A stretch of 11,083 nucleotides of DNA from an uncultured Clostridia bacterium (GTDB lineage Bacteria > Bacillota_A > Clostridia > Oscillospirales > Oscillospiraceae), in assembly GCA_946410505.1 (NCBI GenBank), contig CAMKAP010000046.1, forward strand, positions 1 to 11,083. The letters are read 5' to 3'. Each line of letters begins with the position of its first letter. Positions within the stretch are counted from its first letter, which is position 1. The notes beneath the pieces are model-generated. The model worked only from the letters and a program-made list of their open reading frames with translations, made no database searches and was not told where the DNA came from. The translations under genes and the position numbers were made by a program. Below, in pieces: positions 4,941-11,083 of this stretch.

Positions 4941-6197
4941 TCACAGGACAGGAAGCCCTGTGAGATAGCGACGCATCATGTCATAGATATGGTTTCCCGC
5001 CATGCGTCGGATAAAGCTGCGGGTGCGCCTGGTCCCCAGGTGCAGCTCGCGCACAAAGGTCTCCCCTTCCACGGCCATGGACACGAATACCGTGCCCACT
5101 TCGTGTACGCCGTCGCCGTCCGGTCCGGCAAGGCCGGTCACGCCCACGCCGATGTCTGCGCTGGTCAGGCTGCGGACCCGCTCCGCCATCTCTTTGGCGA
5201 CCTCATAGCTCACGGCGCCTTTTTCTTCAATGAGTGCCGGGTCGATGCCCAGAAGCCGCGCCTTTACCTCGTTGGTATAGGTCACGACGCCGCCCGCAAA
5301 GGCCGCGCTGGCCCCCGGGATCTCGGTAAAGCGGCGGGCCACGTCCCCGCCGGTGCAGCTCTCGGCCGCGGCGAAGGTCATGCCCCGCTCTTTGAGGAGC
5401 GGCAGCACCGCTTCTTCGATGCACTCAATGTCCATCCCGTAGACATACTCCCCCAGCCGCTCCTTCACATGGGCGATCACCGGCGCCATCATGGCCTCCG
5501 CCTCCGCTTCGCTCCTGGCCTTGGCGGTGATCTGCAGCAGGCAGTCGCACTCCTTGGCGTAGGGAGCCATGGTGGGATTTGTCATGGCGTTCATCTCATC
5601 GGCGAACATATCGTCCACACCGCTCTCGCCGATGCCGAAGATGCGCACGGAGTGGGAGACGATCTGCTCCTCGGAGAGCTTTTTCAGATACGGGATCGCG
5701 CACTTGCGGAACATGGGGATACACTCGTTGGGCGGACCCGGCATCATCACGACCACCTTGCCGTCCTTCTCAAAGGCGCAGCCGGGGGCCGTGCCCCAGT
5801 CGTTGTGAAACACCGTGCAGCCCTCGGGAAGCATGGCCTGGGTGAAGTTGTTGGGAGTATAGGCTTTGTCGGGGTGGATGTAATCGTAAAGCCCGGCACG
5901 CTCCGCCGCGTTCTCCACCAGCTTCAGCCCAAAGCACTCTGCCAGGATCTGCTTGGTCAAATCGTCGCAGGTGGGCCCGAGGCCTCCGGTGGTGATGATC
6001 ACGTCGGCCCGGCTCTTTGCGATCTCCACGCAGTCCCGCAGCCGCTGCGGATTGTCCCCCACCCCCGTGTGATAGCGGACGTTCACGCCGATCTTCGACA
6101 GGAGTTCAGAGACATCCCGTGCATCGGTGTTGGTCACATGGCCCAGCAGAAGTTCTGTCCCGACGGAGATGATTTCGGTGTTGTAAACCTTATTCAT
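4941..6197 (-). CDS. cinA: CinA: N-terminal molybdopterin-binding-like domain plus C-terminal NMN deamidase domain
   Basis: The 418-residue full-length CinA has both domains. The N-terminal MoCF-like domain carries IISVGTELLLGHVTNTDARD (9-28) and ITTGGLGPTCDDLTK (68-82), linked in some species to ADP-ribose hydrolysis. The C-terminal PncC-like domain carries AAESCTGGDVARRFTEIPG (277-295) with the nucleophilic Ser, VVTYTNEVKARLLGI (304-318), and VGVTGLAGPDGDG (351-363). This domain deamidates nicotinamide mononucleotide in NAD recycling. The name comes from competence-inducible expression in Streptococcus; the role in transformation here is unproved. The ATG at 6195-6197 overlaps the end of thiI by eight bases, so expression is coupled. 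It is the last gene of the yifB-nhaC-thiI-cinA run. Confidence 0.95.
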   Translation of the reverse strand: MNKVYNTEIISVGTELLLGHVTNTDARDVSELLSKIGVNVRYHTGVGDNPQRLRDCVEIAKSRADVIITTGGLGPTCDDLTKQILAECFGLKLVENAAERAGLYDYIHPDKAYTPNNFTQAMLPEGCTVFHNDWGTAPGCAFEKDGKVVVMMPGPPNECIPMFRKCAIPYLKKLSEEQIVSHSVRIFGIGESGVDDMFADEMNAMTNPTMAPYAKECDCLLQITAKARSEAEAEAMMAPVIAHVKERLGEYVYGMDIECIEEAVLPLLKERGMTFAAAESCTGGDVARRFTEIPGASAAFAGGVVTYTNEVKARLLGIDPALIEEKGAVSYEVAKEMAERVRSLTSADIGVGVTGLAGPDGDGVHEVGTVFVSMAVEGETFVRELHLGTRRTRSFIRRMAGNHIYDMMRRYLTGLPVL

Positions 6198-7365
6198 GCT
6201 CCACCGTGATCCTCTCGATGCCGCGGAAGGCCTCCTCCACCAGCGCGTCCACCTCGAGAACGCTCTCGGCCGCCGCCACCTCGCTCACCTTGGGACGGGT
6301 GCGGGGATGGCGCGGGGTAAAGACCGTGCAGCAGTCCTCATAGGGCAGGATGGAGGTGTCAAAGGTGCCGATTTTCCGGGAAAGCTGAACGATCTCCTCT
6401 TTGTCCATGCCGATCAGCGGCTGCAGCACCGGCAGGTCGATCACCGCCTGGGTGGAAGCCATGGCCTCCATGGTCTGGCTGGCCACCTGGCCCAGATTCT
6501 CGCCGGTGACAATGGCCTTGGCGTTCCACTCGTTGGCAATGCGCTCGGCAATGCGCATCATAAAGCGGCGCATGATGAGCGTGAAGTATTCTTCCGGGCA
6601 TTTATCGCGGATTTCCTCCTGAATATGGGTAAAAGGCACCACTTCAATGGTCATTTTACCGCAATATCTGGTCAGAATTTGGGCAAGCTCCACCACCTTG
6701 TCCTTTGCCTGCTGAGAGGTATAGGGGAAGGAGAAGAAGTGGACCGGAATGAGGCGCACGCCGCGCTTTGCGATCATGTAAGAGGAAACAGGGCTGTCGA
6801 TGCCGCCGGAGAGGAGCGTCACCGCCGTGCCGTTGGATCCCACAGGCATGCCGCCCGCGCCGTTTACCGGCTGGGCGTGGACGTAGGCCGCCAGATCGCG
6901 GATCTCGATATGCACGACCAGTTCCGGCTCGTGCACGTCCACCGTACAGTTGGGATAAGCCTCCTGCAGCTCGCCGCCCACATACTGGCTCAGCTCGATG
7001 CTGGTCATGGGGAAGCTCTTGTCGCTGCGCTTACTCTCCACCTTGAAGCTCCCGGCCCGGCGCATATCGTCAGCCAGATAGCGGATGGCCAGCTGTGCAA
7101 TCGCGTCCCTGTCCTTCTCGCAGGCGGCTGCACGGCTGATCTTCACGATGCCGAACACATCCTGCAGCGCCTCAAACGCGGCGTCCAGATCCGCGTCCTC
7201 GCTCTCGGGCTCCACGTAGATGGTGGACTGCATGCAGCTCACCTTGAATTTGCCGAGGCCCAGCAGGCGGCGGCGAATGTTGCCCATCAGCTTCTGTTCA
7301 AAGGCCTTGCGGTTTAAGCCCTTGAGCACGATCTCGCCCAGCTTGAGCAGTATCAAATCATGCAT
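6190..7365 (-). CDS. thiI: tRNA 4-thiouridine sulfurtransferase ThiI, short form without rhodanese domain
   Basis: The 391-residue ThiI has an N-terminal ferredoxin-like region and THUMP domain (about 1-165), then a PP-loop ATP pyrophosphatase with LLSGGIDSPVSSYMIAKRG (184-202). ATP activates tRNA uridine 8, and sulfur delivered as persulfide gives 4-thiouridine, a near-UV sensor. ITGEN-type VTGENLGQVASQT (286-298) and EDCCTVFTPRHPRTRP (343-358) are typical of the Firmicutes form. That form ends there and lacks the rhodanese domain of E. coli ThiI; the Cys pair 345-346 is the candidate sulfur carrier. A dedicated cysteine desulfurase would be expected but is not in the window. The ATG at 7363-7365 is preceded by AGGAGG at good distance and overlaps the nhaC stop by eight bases. 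The end overlaps cinA. Confidence 0.96.
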   Translation of the reverse strand: MHDLILLKLGEIVLKGLNRKAFEQKLMGNIRRRLLGLGKFKVSCMQSTIYVEPESEDADLDAAFEALQDVFGIVKISRAAACEKDRDAIAQLAIRYLADDMRRAGSFKVESKRSDKSFPMTSIELSQYVGGELQEAYPNCTVDVHEPELVVHIEIRDLAAYVHAQPVNGAGGMPVGSNGTAVTLLSGGIDSPVSSYMIAKRGVRLIPVHFFSFPYTSQQAKDKVVELAQILTRYCGKMTIEVVPFTHIQEEIRDKCPEEYFTLIMRRFMMRIAERIANEWNAKAIVTGENLGQVASQTMEAMASTQAVIDLPVLQPLIGMDKEEIVQLSRKIGTFDTSILPYEDCCTVFTPRHPRTRPKVSEVAAAESVLEVDALVEEAFRGIERITVEHE

Positions 7366-8704
7366 TGCTGTCTCCTCCTACGTTTTCAGTCTGTGCTTCT
7401 TTTCTTTCCGGGATCAGGAAAATGAACACCAGAGAGCTCACAAGCAGCAGGAAAGGATAGTATAGATTCGGAATGATTTCAAAGGCAGATACCTGATGCC
7501 CCAGGGCGTTTGCCGCGGAGATCGCCACCAGCATCTGTGCGCCGTAGGGGATGATGCCCTGGAAGACGCAGGAAAAGGTATCCAGCAGAGAGGCGGTCTT
7601 GCGTCTGGAGATCCCGTAGTTTGCCGCCATCTGGGCGGCAATGGGATTTGCCATCACGATGGCGACGGTATTGTTGGCCGTGGCGATATCCATCGCGCCG
7701 ACCAGAAGACCCATACCCAGCTGGCCGCCCTTCTTTCCGCGAAAGGCCCGCTGGATCCAGCCGAGCAGCGCCTCAAAACCGCCGTATTCCCGGATCAGCG
7801 CGCAGATCGCGGAGACCAGCACAGCGACCATGGTGGTCTCGAACATACCGGCGGCGCCGGAGCCCATGCTGGAGAGCAGTTGGGTTGCCGGGATGGCTCC
7901 GGTGGCCAGCATGATAACCGCGCCGGAGACGATACCGATCAGCAGCACCACAAAGACGTTGACGCCCGCGATGCCGCCGATGAGCACCAGCACATAGGGA
8001 ATGATCTGGATCAGGTTGTAGCCGGGCAGGTGCAGCGGCGGGATCTCCTGCCGCAGGCTGAGCACCAGGATCAGCAGCAGGGTCACGATGGCCGCCGGCA
8101 GGGCGATGGCAAAGTTTTCGCGGAATTTGTCCTTCATCCGGCAACCCTGGCCCTGGCAGGCGGCAATGGTGGTGTCGGAAATGAAGGAAAGGTTGTCGCC
8201 GAACATGGCGCCGCCCATGACGGAGCCGATGCACAGCGCCAGCGACACGCCGGAGGCGTCCGCCACTGCGACGCCGATGGGCGTAATGAGCGTGATGGTG
8301 CCGACGGAGGTGCCCATGGCGGTGGAGACAAAGCAGCTCACCACGAAGAGGACGGCCACGGCATAGCGCGGCGGGATGACGGATAGCATGAAGTAAGCCA
8401 CGCTCTCCGCGCTGCTCCGGCCCACCACGCCGACAAAGATGCCAGCCGCCATGAAGATAAGGATCATGGTAACGATGTTCTTGTCGCCGATGCCCCTGCC
8501 CATCAGTTCAAGCTTTTCATCAAAGCTCAGGCCGCGGTTCTGCAGGCAGGCCACCAGCAGCGCAAGAAGGAAGATCACAACAATGGGGATATTGTAAAAG
8601 CCCATGGGGATCTTCATCCCGTATTCAAACAGGATGCCGAGCCCCAGATAAAAAACCAGAAACACACCGATCGGCAACAGGGCCGCCGCATTTGCTTTTT
8701 TCAT
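7358..8704 (-). CDS. nhaC: NhaC-family Na+/H+ antiporter-like membrane transporter
   Basis: The 448-residue, very hydrophobic protein has roughly eleven to twelve predicted membrane spans and no cleavable signal. GTSVGTITLITPIGVAVADA (131-150) and GGAMFGDNLSFISDTTIAA (164-182) are hallmark stretches of the NhaC branch of the ion-transporter superfamily. DIATANNTVAIVMANPIAA and CVFQGIIPYGAQMLVA in the C-terminal half form the repeat-related second motif. Members exchange Na+ for H+; close relatives such as MleN also move malate or lactate, so the exact substrate is open. The ATG at 8702-8704 lies 17 bases after the yifB stop, with a weak GAGAGA ribosome binding site. The 3' end overlaps thiI by eight bases. 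Nothing in the sequence explains why an antiporter sits between yifB and thiI. Confidence 0.88.
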   Translation of the reverse strand: MKKANAAALLPIGVFLVFYLGLGILFEYGMKIPMGFYNIPIVVIFLLALLVACLQNRGLSFDEKLELMGRGIGDKNIVTMILIFMAAGIFVGVVGRSSAESVAYFMLSVIPPRYAVAVLFVVSCFVSTAMGTSVGTITLITPIGVAVADASGVSLALCIGSVMGGAMFGDNLSFISDTTIAACQGQGCRMKDKFRENFAIALPAAIVTLLLILVLSLRQEIPPLHLPGYNLIQIIPYVLVLIGGIAGVNVFVVLLIGIVSGAVIMLATGAIPATQLLSSMGSGAAGMFETTMVAVLVSAICALIREYGGFEALLGWIQRAFRGKKGGQLGMGLLVGAMDIATANNTVAIVMANPIAAQMAANYGISRRKTASLLDTFSCVFQGIIPYGAQMLVAISAANALGHQVSAFEIIPNLYYPFLLLVSSLVFIFLIPERKEAQTENVGGDSNA

Positions 8705-8721
8705 AACAATTCTCTCTTTTT

Positions 8722-10245
8722 TCAGGATTCGGCAGGATCCAGCTCAAAGCTCCGATACTGGATCGCCTCGGCCAGATGTTCAGGCAGGATTTCCCCGCTG
8801 CCGGCCAGGTCCGCGATGGTGCGGGCCACACGGAGAATGCGGTCATAGCTGCGGGCCGAAAGACCCATACTGTCAAAGGCTCCGCGCATCAGCTCCTCCC
8901 CTTCCGCGCTCAACGCGCAGAAGCGGCGCAGCGCCCTGCTGTCCATACGGGAGTTGGACATGGCGCCATTGTCCCCGAAGCGCTCTCGCTGGATGCTCCT
9001 TGCGGCGTTGACGCGCTCTTTGATCGCCTGGGAACTCTCCGCGGGCGTCTTGCGCCGCAGCTCGTCGTACTCCAGCGCCGGAACCTCCACGATCAGGTCG
9101 ATGCGGTCCAGCAGCGGGCCGGAGATACGGCTGTGGTAGCGCCGGACCTCCTGCGGGGTGCAGCGGCAGCGCCCGGAAGGATGCCCGTACCAGCCGCACT
9201 TGCAGGGGTTCATGGCGCAGACCAGCATAAAGCGGGCCGGGAAAGTCACCGTGCCCGCTACGCGGGAAACGGTCACCTGGCCGTCCTCCATCGGCTGGCG
9301 CAGCACCTCCAGCACATCGGCGCGAAATTCGGGAAGCTCGTCCAGAAACAGAACGGCGTTGTGCGCAAGGCTGATTTCCCCCGGCTTTGGGAAGGTGCCG
9401 CCGCCGGCCAGCGCAGTGGATGAAACCGTGTGATGGGGCGAGCGAAAGGGCCGCGCGGAGACGATCGGATGACTGCGGCTTGTAAGCCCGGCCACCGACC
9501 AGATCTCGGTGCATTGGATCATCTCCTCCCGGCTCATATCGGGAAGAATGCCCGGCAGGCGCTTGGCCATCATGGACTTGCCGGCGCCCGGCGGGCCGAT
9601 GAGCAGGATGTTGTGTCCGCCCGCAGCGGCGATCTCCAGCGCACGCTTGACGTTCTCCTGTCCCTTCACGTCCGCAAAGTCCGGCAAAGGCAGGGCCTCC
9701 GCATGTACATCCGGCGCAGGTGCGGGTGGAATCGCTTCCTCGCCCCTCAGATGCCGGATAAGCTGGGCCACCGTTTCCACGGGGTAAACGTCCACATTCT
9801 CGGCAAAAGCCGCTTCCGGCGCGTTCTCCGCCGGGACGAAGAGGCTTTTGACCCCTGCGCGCTCCGCGGCGATGGCCATAGGCAGCGCGCCGTTCACCGG
9901 GCGCAGTTCCCCGGTGAGGGAGAGCTCCCCCAAAAACGCGCAGTCCGCGCCGGGTGCCTTGATCTCTCCCGCGGCGGCAAGGATGCCGATGAATACGGGC
10001 AGGTCATAGACCGTGCCCGCCTTTTTCTTGTCCGCAGGGGCCAGATTCACCGTCAAGCGGCTCACGGGAAAGCGGAAGCCGTTATTCTTGATGGCGGCGC
10101 GCACGCGCTCACGGGACTCCTTCACCGCCGTGTCCGGCAGGCCCACAATGTCAAAGGCCGGCAGACCGTTGGAGATATTTACCTCCACAGACACGGGATA
10201 GCCGCCGATGCCGCTGACACCGAAGGATGTGATCTTGGCGTACAT
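8722..10245 (-). CDS. yifB: YifB/ComM family Mg-chelatase-like AAA+ ATPase
   Basis: The 507-residue protein shows all YifB/ComM domains. A Lon-protease-like N-terminal fold runs from MYAKITSFGV through NGLPAFDIVGLPDTAVKESR (26-45) to about residue 165. The AAA+ core has Walker A IGPPGAGKSMMAKRLPG (216-232) and Walker B AVLFLDELPEF (297-307). A Cys-rich insert, NPCKCGWYGHPSGRCRC (346-362), looks metal-binding. The Mg-chelatase C-terminal domain follows RISGPLLDRIDL (373-384). ComM is a hexameric helicase that promotes branch migration during natural transformation in Gram-negative species; its role in Clostridia is less clear. The ATG at 10243-10245 is chosen because AGAGGAG lies six bases upstream and homologues begin MYAK. 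A TTG at 10263 overlaps that site. It is the first gene of the run. Confidence 0.95.
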   Translation of the reverse strand: MYAKITSFGVSGIGGYPVSVEVNISNGLPAFDIVGLPDTAVKESRERVRAAIKNNGFRFPVSRLTVNLAPADKKKAGTVYDLPVFIGILAAAGEIKAPGADCAFLGELSLTGELRPVNGALPMAIAAERAGVKSLFVPAENAPEAAFAENVDVYPVETVAQLIRHLRGEEAIPPAPAPDVHAEALPLPDFADVKGQENVKRALEIAAAGGHNILLIGPPGAGKSMMAKRLPGILPDMSREEMIQCTEIWSVAGLTSRSHPIVSARPFRSPHHTVSSTALAGGGTFPKPGEISLAHNAVLFLDELPEFRADVLEVLRQPMEDGQVTVSRVAGTVTFPARFMLVCAMNPCKCGWYGHPSGRCRCTPQEVRRYHSRISGPLLDRIDLIVEVPALEYDELRRKTPAESSQAIKERVNAARSIQRERFGDNGAMSNSRMDSRALRRFCALSAEGEELMRGAFDSMGLSARSYDRILRVARTIADLAGSGEILPEHLAEAIQYRSFELDPAES

Positions 10246-10338
10246 TGCCCACTCCTCTTTCAAACCGCAGGGGCGACCGCAAGGGCCTCCACCCGTAAGA
10301 TAGTTTTATCGTCTTTGCAGGGACGGCATGGCATATTG
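10246..10338. other. yifB-recombinase spacer, candidate junction of an integrative element
   Basis: The spacer contains an imperfect tandem repeat (ACCGCAGGGG at 10264-10273 and ACCGCAAGGG at 10276-10285, period 12). An inverted repeat, ACGGCATG (10323-10330) with CATGCCGT (10340-10347), spans the recombinase stop codon. No T-run follows the hairpin, and no good promoter for yifB is visible. An attachment half-site for the serine recombinase could lie here, but there is no second end in the window to compare. Confidence 0.4.
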
Positions 10339-11083
10339 TCATGCCGTTTCCTGCTTCATCAGTTCATCAAGCGGGATAAACCCGATCAGATCGTACTCAA
10401 TATGGATGCTCTGGCGGCGCTTGCCGCTGCTCTTGTCCGGCGCTCCTACATAGATCGCCTTGATCAGCTCATGTGCCACATAGGGCGTCAGCTCGTCTAT
10501 GGCCGAGTATTTCTGAATCCGCTCAATGAACAGGTCTAAATTCTGGTTCTGCTGTTCCTGTACTTCAATCTCCTTTCGGAGAGTTTCTGCCGCTTCCTTC
10601 AAATCCTTCTGTTCTTCCTCGTAACCCTGGCTCATCGCTGCAAAACGTTCATCGCTCAGCTTACCGGATACATTATCCTCGTAGGTTCGCACGAACAGCC
10701 GATCAAGTTCTTGGATGCGCTTTTCCGCTTTCTCAAGCTGCTTGCGTTTGGCCTTGAGGATCGCTTTGTTCTCGGTCTGCATCTTTTCTTCCATGATCGC
10801 CCGAAAATGGGCTTCATAGCGGAGCACAAGCTCAATGACCCTTTGCGTGTAATTCCAAACCAAGCGTTCCAAGACAATCGCGCGGATATAGTGGCTTGTA
10901 CATTTGCGTGAGCCGCCGCGGGCATTGGAACAGGAAAAGAACCACTTGCTTTCTTCGCCGCTTGAGCTGTTGAAATACATCTTGCCTTTGCAGTCTGCGC
11001 AGAAAACCAAGCCGGAGAACATATGTGAGTTGCCGGATTTCGTTCTGCGGTGACGCTGCTCCCGGATCTCCTGCACCTTGTCA
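10339..11083 (-). CDS. Large serine recombinase, C-terminal part (5' end outside window)
   Basis: The frame is open to the right edge (the last full codons read Asp-Lys-Val-Gln-Glu) and stops with TGA at 10339-10341, giving about 247 residues. It contains the recombinase zinc ribbon: FSGLVFCADCKGKMYF, then WFFSCSNARGGSRKCTSHYIRA, with two Cys pairs. A long charged coiled coil follows, rich in Lys, Glu and Gln (KAKRKQLEKAEKRIQELDRLF and onward). The C-terminal DUF4368-like tail ends VAHELIKAIYVGAP and IEYDLIGFIPLDEL. This order is typical of TnpX/TndX-like large serine recombinases that move ICEs, mobilisable transposons and phages in Firmicutes. The catalytic Ser domain lies beyond the window. 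A GTG in frame at 11076 is internal, not a start. The gene ends 94 bases from the yifB start, so its element probably extends to the right. Confidence 0.92.
   Translation of the reverse strand, partial: DKVQEIREQRHRRTKSGNSHMFSGLVFCADCKGKMYFNSSSGEESKWFFSCSNARGGSRKCTSHYIRAIVLERLVWNYTQRVIELVLRYEAHFRAIMEEKMQTENKAILKAKRKQLEKAEKRIQELDRLFVRTYEDNVSGKLSDERFAAMSQGYEEEQKDLKEAAETLRKEIEVQEQQNQNLDLFIERIQKYSAIDELTPYVAHELIKAIYVGAPDKSSGKRRQSIHIEYDLIGFIPLDELMKQETA

Noticed and set aside
4941..4963. Inverted repeat TCACAGG/CCTGTGA at the cinA stop as a terminator
   Set aside because: Short 7-bp stem without a T-run on the transcribed strand, and it lies in the coding end of cinA.
4929..6209. Plus-strand frame of 426 codons opposite cinA
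   Set aside because: His/Gly/Asp-rich antisense shadow of CinA; no motif or ribosome binding site.
6196..8386. Plus-strand long frames opposite thiI and nhaC
   Set aside because: Both are antisense shadows rich in His, Gly and Arg, without hydrophobic or domain patterns of real proteins.
10323..10347. Inverted repeat ACGGCATG/CATGCCGT as the recombinase terminator
   Set aside because: There is no T-run after the stem on the minus strand (CCCTGCAAAG follows). Kept only as part of a possible junction.
8776..10539. Plus-strand long frames opposite yifB and the recombinase end
   Set aside because: They cross gene boundaries on the other strand and match no family; the minus-strand genes are certain.
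1..11083. CRISPR arrays, IS ends, rRNA, toxin-antitoxin or defence genes
   Set aside because: No regularly spaced repeats, no transposase frames with terminal inverted repeats, and no motifs of such genes were seen. Only the two recombinase fragments indicate mobility.

Overview
The window looks like chromosomal DNA of a Gram-positive gut-type Clostridia (Oscillospiraceae-like). Supports are the GC-rich, tightly packed genes with AGGAGG-type ribosome binding sites, a THF riboswitch in front of an ECF folate-transport subunit, a short ThiI without rhodanese domain, and recombinases of the kinds common on Firmicutes integrative elements. The genus cannot be fixed from the sequence alone.

Layout from left to right. 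(1) 1-176 is the C-terminal end of a tyrosine integrase, followed by a short spacer with a tandem 11-bp repeat. Next come a terminator hairpin and a minus-strand tRNA-Gln(CUG) with its own consensus promoter. This looks like one end of an integrative element beside a tRNA gene. (2) 506-1401, minus strand: a small two-helix membrane protein with a lysine-rich tail, translationally coupled to the nucleotide-pool housecleaning enzyme RdgB/HAM1. (3) 1444-4370, plus strand: a folate one-carbon cluster reading consensus promoter, structured leader, fchA-folD, THF riboswitch, folT-fau, strong terminator. (4) 4385-4798, minus strand: a small P-loop protein of unknown function, convergent with the folate cluster and sharing its bidirectional terminator. 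(5) 4941-10245, minus strand: a compact run transcribed as yifB/comM - nhaC - thiI - cinA with overlaps or very short gaps. (6) 10339 to the right edge, minus strand: the C-terminal part of a large serine recombinase, probably the end of a second, unrelated integrative element inserted just 5' of yifB.

How it works together. The folate cluster takes up folate (FolT), recovers 5-formyl-THF as methenyl-THF (Fau), and interconverts formyl-, methenyl- and methylene-THF (FchA, FolD). FolD has lost the Lys and Gln used for cyclohydrolase activity, so FchA probably supplies that step. This is a split version of the normally bifunctional enzyme. The riboswitch ahead of folT has a readable aptamer and two mutually exclusive downstream hairpins that would hide or expose the folT ribosome binding site. 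I do not see a wholly new system. The most informative signals are the degenerate FolD paired with FchA, the complete riboswitch mechanism, an unassigned structured leader in front of fchA, and the two recombinase ends bracketing about 10 kb of housekeeping DNA.
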